In this document: positions 24,630-31,755 of the stretch, piece after piece
Position numbering within the stretch: position 1 is the first letter of the stretch
Layout: every line of letters starts with the position of its first letter
From: Nocardia huaxiensis
GTDB lineage: Bacteria; Actinomycetota; Actinomycetes; Mycobacteriales; Mycobacteriaceae
Length of the DNA: 64,000 bases
Reading direction: 5' to 3'
Assembly (NCBI RefSeq): GCF_013744875.1
Contig: NZ_CP059399.1
Span: 1-64,000, forward strand
Notes under the pieces: model-generated
Database searches by the model: none
What the model was told of the DNA's origin: nothing
Seen by the model: the letters and a program-made list of their open reading frames with translations, nothing else
Position numbers and translations under genes: made by a program

Positions 24630-25658
24630 ATGCAGCTCGGAATGATCGGACTCGGTCGGATGGGCGCGAACATCGTGCGCCGCATCGTCAGGGACGGGCA
24701 CACGGCGGTCGGGTACGAACGCCATCAGACCAATATCGACGACCTCGCGGCCGAGCTCGGCGACAAGTTCTCCGGGACCACCGATCTGGCCAAGTTCGTG
24801 GCATCCCTCGACGCACCGCGGGTGGTGTGGGTCATGATTCCGGCCGGGGCCACCGGGGCGGTCATCGACCAGCTCGCCGATCTGCTGGAGCCCGGCGACA
24901 TCATCATCGACGGCGGCAACAGCCGCTACCACGAGGACATCGCACGGGCGAAGACCTTGCAGCCCAAGGGCATTCACTACCTCGACATCGGCACCTCCGG
25001 CGGCGTGTGGGGGCTGGAACGCGGCTACTGCCTGATGATCGGCGGCGAAGCCGCACAGGTCGCCCACATCGACCCGCTGCTGAAATCCATCGCACCCGGC
25101 GTCGACGCCGCGCCCCGCACGCCCGGCCGCACCGGCGAACCCGCGCAGTCCGAACAGGGCTACCTGCACTGTGGTCCCGCAGGCGCCGGGCACTTCGTGA
25201 AGATGGTGCACAACGGCATCGAATACGGGGCCATGGCCGCCTACGCCGAGGGCATGAACATCCTGCACAAGGCCAATGTGGGCAATCAGCAGGACGAGGA
25301 GCATTCGGCCGAGGTCACACCGCTGGAGAATCCCGAGTTCTACCGCTACGACATCGATATTCCGGAGGTCACGGAGGTGTGGCGGCGCGGGTCGGTGGTG
25401 GCCTCGTGGTTGCTGGACCTCACCGCGGAGGCGCTCTACGCCGATCCCAACCTGGATTCCTTCGGCGGCCGCGTCTCCGATTCCGGTGAGGGCCGCTGGA
25501 CCCTGGACGCCGCCATCGACGAGGGCGTGCCCGCGCCGGTGCTGTCCGCGGCCCTGTTCCAGCGCTTCTCCTCACGCGGCGAATCGCTGTACGCGGACAA
25601 GGCGCTGTCGGCCATGCGGAAGGCGTTCGGCGGGCACCACGAGCTACCGCAGCGGTAA
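24630..25658 (+). CDS. gnd: 6-phosphogluconate dehydrogenase, decarboxylating, short type
   Basis: Oxidises 6-phosphogluconate to ribulose 5-phosphate and CO2 in the pentose phosphate pathway. The 342-residue protein has the Rossmann start MQLGMIGLGRMGANIVRR, the substrate-binding IIDGGNSRYHED and the catalytic segment GPAGAGHFVKMVHNGIEYG (Lys and His-Asn). At about 340 residues it belongs to the short class, which often prefers NAD, rather than the ~470-residue NADP enzymes. The ATG at 24630 is preferred over one two codons upstream because GAGGAG is then six bases away. It is followed after 17 bases by lpqI on the same strand. Confidence 0.95.
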   Translation: MQLGMIGLGRMGANIVRRIVRDGHTAVGYERHQTNIDDLAAELGDKFSGTTDLAKFVASLDAPRVVWVMIPAGATGAVIDQLADLLEPGDIIIDGGNSRYHEDIARAKTLQPKGIHYLDIGTSGGVWGLERGYCLMIGGEAAQVAHIDPLLKSIAPGVDAAPRTPGRTGEPAQSEQGYLHCGPAGAGHFVKMVHNGIEYGAMAAYAEGMNILHKANVGNQQDEEHSAEVTPLENPEFYRYDIDIPEVTEVWRRGSVVASWLLDLTAEALYADPNLDSFGGRVSDSGEGRWTLDAAIDEGVPAPVLSAALFQRFSSRGESLYADKALSAMRKAFGGHHELPQR

Positions 25659-25675
25659 GCGGCTACCGTCGGTGC

Positions 25676-26842
25676 ATGCGCATTGTTCCGGGGATAGTGC
25701 TCGCAGTCACCGCGGTCGTGCTGACCGCTTGCTCGGGGAGTAGTAGCGGACCGTCGCAGGGCTCGGCGTCGAGCAGCACCGACCCGGGCAGCACGACGGC
25801 ACCCGTCACAACCCAACCGGCGCAACAGGATTGCAAGGCCGGCTATCTGGCGCAGTTCACGCTGCGGCAGAAGCTGGCCCAGTTGCTGACCGTCGGTGTC
25901 ACGGGCGCGGACGATGCCGAGAACGTGGTGCGGACCGAGCAGATCGGCGGCATTTTCATCGGCGGCTGGACCGATCGGGCATTGCTGGCCAACCAGCAGA
26001 TAACCGAGGTCACCAAGGCTTCCCGCACGCCGCTCATGGTGACCATCGACGAAGAGGGCGGGCGGGTCTCACGACTGGGCGCGCTCATCGGGACGGTGCC
26101 GTCGGCGCGGGAGATCGTGGCGAGCGGCATCTCGCCCGAGCAGTACTACCAGGACAGTCTGGTGCGGGCGCGAAAGATGAAGGCGCTGGGCATCACCGTG
26201 GATTTCGCCCCGGATGTGGATGTCAGCAGCCAGCCCGACGACAGCGTGATCGGCGACCGGTCCTATTCGAATGATCCGGACGTGGTGGTGGAGTACGCGG
26301 ACGCGCAGATCCGGGCGCTGCAGGACGCCGGGATCGGCGCGGTCATGAAGCATTTCCCGGGCCACGGTTCCGGGTCCGGCGACTCGCACACCGGCGCGGT
26401 GCGCACGCCGCCGCTGGCGCAGTTGCAGGAGAAGGACCTGGTGCCGTATCGGGCGCTGGTCGGGTCGGGCGCGGCGGTCATGGTCGGGCACCTGGACGTG
26501 CCGGGGCTCACTACGCCGAACGTTCCGGCCAGCATCAGCCCGGAAGTGATGGATCTCCTGCGCAAGGGCACCGGGTACGGCGCGGCACCTTTCGACGGCG
26601 TGATCTTCACCGACGATCTCGGCGGCATGGCGGCCATCACCAGCCGCATGAGCATTGAAGATGCCGTGGAAGCGGCCTTGGTAGCGGGTGCCGACAACGC
26701 GCTGTGGATCACCACCGACGCGGTGTCGAGCGTGCTCGATCGGCTGGTGTCGGCGGTGGAGGCCGGCCGTCTACCGGGAAGCCAGGTGGATGCCTCGGTG
26801 CTTCGCATGGCAAAGTTCAAAGGCACCGCTCCGCAGTGCTGA
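25676..26842 (+). CDS. lpqI: Lipoprotein beta-N-acetylglucosaminidase, GH3 (LpqI/NagZ-like)
   Basis: Surface lipoprotein of 388 residues that removes GlcNAc from muropeptides during peptidoglycan recycling. The lipobox VLTACS gives lipidated Cys19, followed by a Ser/Thr-rich linker. The GH3 TIM barrel contains TIDEEGGRVSRLG, KHFPGHGSGSGDSHTG (the NagZ-type catalytic loop His) and FTDDLGGMAAI, whose Asp is the nucleophile. From memory, M. tuberculosis LpqI (Rv0237) lies next to a TetR gene and near aftD, as here. Mycobacterial LpqI releases GlcNAc and anhydroMurNAc outside the membrane. A GC-rich repeat follows the stop codon. Confidence 0.93.
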   Translation: MRIVPGIVLAVTAVVLTACSGSSSGPSQGSASSSTDPGSTTAPVTTQPAQQDCKAGYLAQFTLRQKLAQLLTVGVTGADDAENVVRTEQIGGIFIGGWTDRALLANQQITEVTKASRTPLMVTIDEEGGRVSRLGALIGTVPSAREIVASGISPEQYYQDSLVRARKMKALGITVDFAPDVDVSSQPDDSVIGDRSYSNDPDVVVEYADAQIRALQDAGIGAVMKHFPGHGSGSGDSHTGAVRTPPLAQLQEKDLVPYRALVGSGAAVMVGHLDVPGLTTPNVPASISPEVMDLLRKGTGYGAAPFDGVIFTDDLGGMAAITSRMSIEDAVEAALVAGADNALWITTDAVSSVLDRLVSAVEAGRLPGSQVDASVLRMAKFKGTAPQC

Positions 26843-26845
26843 ATT

Positions 26846-26907
26846 TTTCCCAGGGGCTCTGCCCCCGGACCCCCGGAATCGGGGGCGCTGCCCCCGGCCC
26901 CCGTTAC
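26846..26907. repeat. 62-base GC-rich palindromic repeat after lpqI
   Basis: Exact reverse complement of 3826-3887. It begins four bases after the lpqI stop, so its G/C hairpins probably end lpqI transcription. No short target duplication could be seen at its borders. Confidence 0.75.
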
Positions 26908-26985
26908 TGGGTGGGAGTTTCTGGGGGGTTTCCGGGTTGATGGAGTGCGCTTCTAGCGAATGCGGGGCAATTGGCGGTCTTGGAA

Positions 26986-27001
26986 CTTACCTTGGAGTAA
27001 G
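26986..27001. promoter_or_regulatory. Candidate operator of the TetR regulator (CTTAC-N6-GTAAG)
   Basis: CTTACCTTGGAGTAAG ends 31 bases before the TetR start at 27033 and overlaps a TAAGAT -10-like hexamer (26998-27003). A nearly identical, more perfect palindrome lies between fabG4 and fadA2 at 31660-31679. The shared word points to autoregulation plus control of the fabG4/fadA2 pair. Confidence 0.6.
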
Positions 27002-27032
27002 ATAAGGGCTTCAACGTGTCCTAGGAGAGTGA

Positions 27033-27632
27033 ATGGCAGGCGGAACGAAACGGCTACCTCGCGCTGTGCGCGAGCAGCAGATGCTCGACGCCGCCGTAGA
27101 GGTCTTCTCGCTCAAGGGGTATCACGACACCTCGATGGACGCGATCGCCGCCGAGGCGAAGATTTCCAAGCCCATGCTCTACCTGTACTACGGCTCCAAG
27201 GATGAACTGTTCCGCGCCTGCATCCACCGCGAGAGCATCCGGTTCATCGAGGCCGTCGCGGTGGCCGGCAACCCCAAACTGACGCCGCACGAGCAGTTGC
27301 GCGCCGGGCTCGAGGCGTTCCTGTCCTATGTCGACAAGAACCGGCTGTCGTGGCAGGTGCTGTATCGGCAGGCCATCAATCAGCAACCGTTCGCGTCGGA
27401 GATCGCCAACAGCCGGGAACGGATCATCGAGCTCACCGCGAAACTGCTCGAATCCAGTGCGAAATACGCCGAGCCCGGCACCAATTTCGAAGTGGTGTCG
27501 GTGGCGGTGATCGGGGCCGGCGAGGCCATCGCCGACCGGGTCGCCAGCGGGCAGGTCGAGATGGCCGAGGCCGTCGACCTGCTGGACAACCTCGCCTGGC
27601 GCGGTCTGTCCGGCAAGAAGAAGGACGCGTAG
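27033..27632 (+). CDS. TetR-family regulator, probably of the htdX-fabG4/fadA2 genes
   Basis: Regulator of 199 residues. The N-terminal helix-turn-helix is TSMDAIAAEAKISKPMLYLYYGSKDELF (about 38-65). The C-terminal half (ESIRFIEAVAV...LRAGLEAFLSYVDKN...) resembles regulators of fatty-acid metabolism. From memory, its position next to lpqI matches Rv0238 of M. tuberculosis. A CTTAC/GTAAG palindrome is present in its own promoter and between fabG4 and fadA2, so it most likely represses itself and both of those genes in response to an acyl-CoA or fatty acid (inference). Start ATG at 27033 after AGGAGAG. Confidence 0.9.
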   Translation: MAGGTKRLPRAVREQQMLDAAVEVFSLKGYHDTSMDAIAAEAKISKPMLYLYYGSKDELFRACIHRESIRFIEAVAVAGNPKLTPHEQLRAGLEAFLSYVDKNRLSWQVLYRQAINQQPFASEIANSRERIIELTAKLLESSAKYAEPGTNFEVVSVAVIGAGEAIADRVASGQVEMAEAVDLLDNLAWRGLSGKKKDA

Positions 27633-27737
27633 GCCCTTCCCCCTGGGTGAGCGTCCGCGTTAACCTCCTGCCACAGTTCGCACGATTTGTGGTGTAGGAC
27701 GGCCGGGTTGGACACGGCCGGGGACGGGGAAACGCGA

Positions 27738-28928
27738 ATGTTCGGCTTGCTGAAGCCCTGTGCGCACAGCGCGGCGGAGTACGGGATCGACGCCACCACC
27801 TGGCAAACCCATATGTGCGGGCTCTGCCTGGGCCTGCGCGACGGGCACGGGCAGTTGGCGCGGGCGGCCACCAATACCGACGCGCTCGTGCTCGGCGTGC
27901 TCACCGAAGCGCAGCAGCCGACCGAGGCCGAGCGCACGACCGCCGCGCCCTGTCCGCTGCGCGGCATGCGCCGGGTCCCGGTGGCGACGGCCGGCTCCCC
28001 CGGCGTTCAGCTCGCCGCCACCGCGTCACTCCTGTTGGGGGCGGCCAAGATTCGCGATCACGTGGACGACGGGCAGACCGGGCGGCTGTCGACCCGTCCG
28101 ATGCGCCGGGTCTCCACGCGCTGGCGCACCCAGGCCCGCGCGGCGGCGGCTCCGATCGGGCTCGACATCGAACCTCTCATCGCCGCAATCGATTCCCAGG
28201 CGGAGCTGGAAACCCGACTCTCCGGGGAGCTCGAGCTGGATCGGCTGACCGCGCCGACGCAGGTGTGTGCGGCGGAGTTGTTCGCGCACACGGCGATTCT
28301 GGCGGGGCGGCCCGAAAACGCTGAGGCGCTGCGGGAAGCCGGGTGGCATTTCGGGCGGATCGCGCATCTGGCGGATGCGATCGAGGATCTGGACGAGGAT
28401 CGGGCGGCGGGGCGGTTCAATCCGCTGGCGGCCACCGGGACCAGCGCGGAGGACGCGCATTCGCTGCTGCGGGAATCGAATTCGGCCCTGCGGGCGGCCT
28501 TGGCGCGGGTCGCGCTGGAACGAGTGGCCACGGTGCGGTGGATGCTGCTCGACCCGCTGAACGGGGTGGTGCGGCGGATCTGGCGGGTGACGGGGGCCGT
28601 GCGGGCGTGCAGCGCGCACGCGTGCGGGAACGATCATGCGGCGCAGTCGGAGGACGGCGTGGTGGCCGTCGTCCGCGGTGACACCACGAAGCCGCCGCGG
28701 CACCGGAAACCCGGCCTGCTCGAGGGGATCGGAATCATCCTCTCGCAGTACTGCACCGGATACGCGTGCTGCAAGGACCACACCCGGCCGTGTAGCGGGC
28801 ATCGCCGCAACGCATGGGTGGACCGGTGCAATTGCCGTCGCCGGTGCAAGAACTGCTGTGACGCGTGTGATTGCTGCAGCGGTTGCGGTGACGATTGCTG
28901 CTGCGACGGCTGCTGCTGCGACTGCTGA
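27738..28928 (+). CDS. DUF5685-family protein with extreme Cys-rich C-terminal tail
   Basis: Protein of 396 residues, ATG at 27738. The N-terminus MFGLLKPCAH and HMCGLCLGLRD carry a Cys/His set (Cys8, then Cys-x2-Cys) that could bind a metal. The middle is helical and Ala-rich with Asp/Glu/His-containing turns (KIRDHVDDG, HFGRIAHLADAIEDLDEDRAAGRF), somewhat like prenyltransferase/haem-oxygenase-like helical bundles. The last ~60 residues hold about 20 cysteines, ending CCCDGCCCDC, separated mostly by Asp, Gly and basic residues. This tail recalls a metallothionein or a multi-disulphide tail. DUF5685 is widespread in actinobacteria with no known activity. A structured repeat element begins six bases after its stop codon. 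Confidence 0.75.
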   Translation: MFGLLKPCAHSAAEYGIDATTWQTHMCGLCLGLRDGHGQLARAATNTDALVLGVLTEAQQPTEAERTTAAPCPLRGMRRVPVATAGSPGVQLAATASLLLGAAKIRDHVDDGQTGRLSTRPMRRVSTRWRTQARAAAAPIGLDIEPLIAAIDSQAELETRLSGELELDRLTAPTQVCAAELFAHTAILAGRPENAEALREAGWHFGRIAHLADAIEDLDEDRAAGRFNPLAATGTSAEDAHSLLRESNSALRAALARVALERVATVRWMLLDPLNGVVRRIWRVTGAVRACSAHACGNDHAAQSEDGVVAVVRGDTTKPPRHRKPGLLEGIGIILSQYCTGYACCKDHTRPCSGHRRNAWVDRCNCRRRCKNCCDACDCCSGCGDDCCCDGCCCDC

Positions 28929-28934
28929 AACGAC

Positions 28935-29011
28935 AGGGTCGCGCGCTGATTCGGGCCGGATGTCGACACCCCTGCGAGACCACATACGACGGCGGACCAG
29001 TGCGCGACCCT
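28935..29011 (+). ncRNA. Candidate structured RNA element, copy 1
   Basis: AGGGTCGCGC (28935-28944) pairs with GCGCGACCCT (29002-29011). The helix continues through a G-U pair and CTG/CAG, one A-C mismatch, then TTC/GGA. Inside, CCG/CGG and ATGT/ACAT form an upper stem closing a loop around CGACACCCCTGCGAGACC. Copy 2 at 29222-29295 has the same loop sequence but altered stem bases that keep pairing. The strand is not determined; plus is given because the DUF5685 gene reads into it. No known RNA family is recognised. It could instead be a mobile DNA palindrome. Confidence 0.5.
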
Positions 29012-29221
29012 TGGCCCCACCCACCTGGGGATCGTTACCGCCCCGCGGTCCGGTCGCGAACGGCCGGCGTGCGGAGCAGCCAACTGAGCACGGTACCTGT
29101 GTCCCAGTCACTTCGGGAAGGATCCACAGGAAGTTGGCAAGCCTCGTCAGTCAGCAGGCAGGCTACGGCCCACAAATATTCGTGCAGCCCGGACAGTCGC
29201 ACGGCGGGTCGCGAATACGAA

Positions 29222-29295
29222 AGAGCCGCGCTCCGATTCGGCCGGATGTCGAAACCCCTGCCAAGCCACATACGGCGGAATCGGTGCGCGGCTCT
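29222..29295 (+). ncRNA. Candidate structured RNA element, copy 2
   Basis: AGAGCCGCGC (29222-29231) pairs with GCGCGGCTCT (29286-29295), then after a T-T mismatch CCGATTC (29233-29239) pairs with GAATCGG (29278-29284). ATGT/ACAT close the upper stem as in copy 1. Compared with copy 1, three base pairs differ on both sides (G-C to A-T, T-A to C-G, and T-A to C-G) while the loop is nearly unchanged. That is the mark of selection on structure. Copies start 287 bases apart. Confidence 0.5.
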
Positions 29296-29342
29296 CGTCC
29301 CTCCCTGTCCGGGAGACCAACTCTGTGTGAGAGCTGTTCAGG

Positions 29343-30215
29343 TTAGCGGATGGTCGCGGTGAAGTGGGGGAAACCCTTCTTCGGATGCTTCAGGGACAGG
29401 TCCCAGCCGCCCGCGACCTGATCCGCGTACAGGTTCACGGTGGACGGCAGGAAGATCGGCTTGCCGAATTTCACCGTGTACGTGGCCTTTTCGGGGATGC
29501 GCCCCTCGACGGCGCCGAGAATGGCGGCCGCCGACCACATGCCGTGCGCGATGGGCTTCGGGAAGCCGAAAGCCTTGGCGCCCAGGGCCGAGGTGTGGAT
29601 CGGGTTGTGGTCACCCGAGGCGTTGGCGTAGCGGTTGATCATCTTCTGATCGACGCGCAGCTGCCGCAGCGGGGGCGGCGGCACCTCGTCCGGCTTGGGT
29701 TCCGGCTTCGGCCCGCCCGACAGCGAGGTGCGCTGCTGGTGCAGGAAGGTGGTGACCTGCCGCCACACCAGTTCCCGGCCCACACTCACCTCGGTGATGG
29801 CGTCCACGAGCAGGCCCTTCGGGTGCTCGCGCAGGTTCTCGATGTGGGTTTCGAAGTCCAGCGGCTCCGACACCGAGATCTCGCGGGTGCGTTCGATGAC
29901 GTTCTCCGCGTGCACCGCGCCGACCGCCACGAACGGGAAGTCGCGGGCGACGACCAGCTGCATGGCGAGCGGGAAGCTGAGCACGAACGGGTAGGTCAGC
30001 GGGAGCGCGTCACTGAACCGCAGACCGGTCGCCCGGCAGTAGGCGGCCAGGTGATCGGGATCGACCTTGAAGCCCTCCAGCCGCACCTTGCGGTCCGGGA
30101 TCTTCGAGCCGCGGGCGTTCAGCGGACCCGGCACCGGCACCGCGCCCAGCGCGGCCTTCACGAACAGCCCGGAGTTCTTGGGCACCTCGGTGAGGTTGAT
30201 GGTCTGCGACATCAT
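29343..30215 (-). CDS. htdX: MaoC-family 3-hydroxyacyl-thioester dehydratase (HtdX-like)
   Basis: Double-hotdog (R)-specific dehydratase of 290 residues that converts 3-hydroxyacyl thioesters to trans-2-enoyl products. The hydratase-2 motif is [21 protein letters not shown], with catalytic Asp202 and His207, followed by [11 protein letters not shown]. The N-terminal half is the degenerate hotdog usual for this class. Its start overlaps the fabG4 stop by four bases (ATGA), so the two are translationally coupled. From memory, the same fabG4-htdX pair is found in mycobacteria (Rv0242c-Rv0241c). Likely acts with FabG4 on long-chain acyl-CoA or acyl-ACP. Confidence 0.92.
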   Translation of the reverse strand: MMSQTINLTEVPKNSGLFVKAALGAVPVPGPLNARGSKIPDRKVRLEGFKVDPDHLAAYCRATGLRFSDALPLTYPFVLSFPLAMQLVVARDFPFVAVGAVHAENVIERTREISVSEPLDFETHIENLREHPKGLLVDAITEVSVGRELVWRQVTTFLHQQRTSLSGGPKPEPKPDEVPPPPLRQLRVDQKMINRYANASGDHNPIHTSALGAKAFGFPKPIAHGMWSAAAILGAVEGRIPEKATYTVKFGKPIFLPSTVNLYADQVAGGWDLSLKHPKKGFPHFTATIR

Positions 30216-31570
30216 GCTCCGATCAGGGCCTGGCCGCAGACGCGAACCACATTGCCGGACACCGCGTTCGACGCCGGGGAGGCGAAGTAGGCGATGGTCT
30301 CGGCGACGTCCACGGTCTGACCGCCCTGCAGCAGCGAGGACAGCAGGCGGCCGGCCTCACGGGTGCCGAGCGGGATGGCGGCGGTCATGGCGGTCTCGAT
30401 GAAGCCGGGGGCCACCGCGTTGATGGTGATGCCCTTCTCGCCCAGCTTCGGGGCCTCGGCGTTCACCATGCCGATGACACCGGCCTTGGAGGCGCCGTAG
30501 TTGGTCTGGCCGCGGTTACCGGCGATACCGGCGATGGAGGACACGTCGATGACGCGGCCGCCGGCCTTGAGCGCGCCCTTGGCGACCAGGCCCTCGGTAA
30601 TGCGGTGCGGGGCAGCCAGGTTCACGTTGATGACCGAGTTCCAGCGGCCCTCGTCCATGTTCGCGAGCAGCTTGTCGCGGGTGATGCCGGCGTTGTGCAC
30701 GACGATGTCGATGCCGCCGAAGCGCTCGGTGGCGAATTCGGCCAGCTTCTCGGCGGCGTCGGGGGCGGTGACGTCGAGGGCCAGGGCGGTCGCGCCGACC
30801 TTGTTGGCGGTCTCGGACAGCGCCTCACCGGCGGCCGGGATGTCGGCGACGATCACGGTCGCGCCGTCGCGGGCGAAGACCTCGGCGATGGTGGCGCCGA
30901 TACCGCGGGCGGCACCGGTCACGACCGCGACCTTGCCTTCCAGCGGCTTGTCCCACGAGGCCGGGGCGGTGGAGTCGTCCTTGCCGACGCGGAAGACCTG
31001 GCCGTCGACGAAGGCCGACTTGCCGGACAGGATGAAGCGCAGGGTGGATTCCAGACCCGTTGCGGCGGAAGCGGCTTCGGGGTGCAGGTAGACCAGGTTG
31101 GCGGTGGCGCCGCGCAGCAGCTCCTTGCCGACCGAGCGGGAGAAGCCCTCGAGCGCGCGCTGGGCGATCTGCTCGTCGACCGACGCGGACAGCTCGGGGG
31201 TGGTGCCGATGACGAGCACGCGGCCCGACGGGGCGATGCTGCGCATGGCGGGCTGGAAGAACTGGAAGAGCTGCTCGAGCTCCTCGATGGTCTTGATGCC
31301 GGTGGCGTCGAAGACCAGCGCGCCGAACTTCACGCCGGGGGTGACGGAATCCACAAAGGTGTAGTCCGACAGCAGGTTCCGCACCGAATCAGCTACGCGG
31401 CCCTTGCCACCGACGAGCACCGGGCCGGGGAGGGCGGGCTCGCCGGCCTGGTAGCGGCGCAGGGTTTCCGGCTGCGGCAGGCCGAGTTTGCTGGCCAGGA
31501 ACGCGCCGGGGGCGGAGTGGATGAACGATCCGTACAGGTTCGGAGCACCCTTGCTCTTGCTGGCTGCCAC
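30212..31570 (-). CDS. fabG4: High-molecular-weight 3-oxoacyl reductase (FabG4-like)
   Basis: NAD(P)H-dependent ketoreductase of 452 residues, about 200 longer than ordinary FabG. The N-terminal ~200 residues form a flavodoxin-like domain. The C-terminal half is a classical short-chain dehydrogenase with the cofactor motif [18 protein letters not shown] in VVHNAGIT and the active-site set VSSIAGIAG...NYGASKAG (Ser, Tyr, Lys). Size and layout match mycobacterial FabG4, which prefers NADH and long acyl-CoA. The GTG start at 31570 follows GTAGGAACA. It is transcribed divergently from fadA2, and the 20-base palindrome at 31660-31679 lies 90 bases upstream. It forms an operon with htdX. Confidence 0.94.
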   Translation of the reverse strand: MAASKSKGAPNLYGSFIHSAPGAFLASKLGLPQPETLRRYQAGEPALPGPVLVGGKGRVADSVRNLLSDYTFVDSVTPGVKFGALVFDATGIKTIEELEQLFQFFQPAMRSIAPSGRVLVIGTTPELSASVDEQIAQRALEGFSRSVGKELLRGATANLVYLHPEAASAATGLESTLRFILSGKSAFVDGQVFRVGKDDSTAPASWDKPLEGKVAVVTGAARGIGATIAEVFARDGATVIVADIPAAGEALSETANKVGATALALDVTAPDAAEKLAEFATERFGGIDIVVHNAGITRDKLLANMDEGRWNSVINVNLAAPHRITEGLVAKGALKAGGRVIDVSSIAGIAGNRGQTNYGASKAGVIGMVNAEAPKLGEKGITINAVAPGFIETAMTAAIPLGTREAGRLLSSLLQGGQTVDVAETIAYFASPASNAVSGNVVRVCGQALIGA

Positions 31571-31659
31571 TGTTCCTACCTTCTCTGAGTCGGTTTGCGT
31601 TTCTTTGCCATCCCCAGGGCGGTGTTGCGCACACGGGCGGGGTACGGTGTCGACAAATG

Positions 31660-31679
31660 AACTTACTCCAGAGTAAGTT
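31660..31679. promoter_or_regulatory. 20-base palindromic operator between fabG4 and fadA2
   Basis: AACTTACTC-CA-GAGTAAGTT is a perfect 9-base inverted repeat in the 185-base space between the divergent fabG4 (31570) and fadA2 (31756) starts. Its core CTTAC...GTAAG is shared with the site in front of the TetR gene at 26986-27001. Dyad symmetry and position suit a TetR dimer. Confidence 0.65.
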
Positions 31680-31755
31680 TAATGTAAACCGACTGACGCC
31701 GGTCCCGCGGGACCACATAAAGCCGGAACCAACCGACGAGACACTGGAGACTCGA

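Larger units (their letters stand above)
28929..29342. other. Intergenic region with two copies of a structured element
   Basis: This 414-base space separates convergent genes (DUF5685 stop at 28928, htdX stop at 29343). It contains the two ~75-nt elements described separately, each followed after four or five bases by a small hairpin (CCCC...GGGG at 29015-29030; CTCCC...GGGAG at 29301-29315). Between them nothing gene-like is seen. Frames crossing the region are not kept between the two element copies, so coding is unlikely. Confidence 0.6.

Noticed and set aside
28749..28925. Frameshift creating the Cys-rich tail of the DUF5685 protein
   Set aside because: The composition changes gradually and cysteines already appear (YCTGYACCKDH) before the dense cluster; no sign of a break in the frame, though orthologue comparison would settle it.
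28895..29362. Protein-coding explanation for the two repeated elements (peptides such as SHIRR and FDIRP appear in both)
   Set aside because: The copies lie 287 bases apart, so the matching peptides fall in different frames, on either strand; no ribosome binding site or shared frame exists, while stem pairing is conserved.
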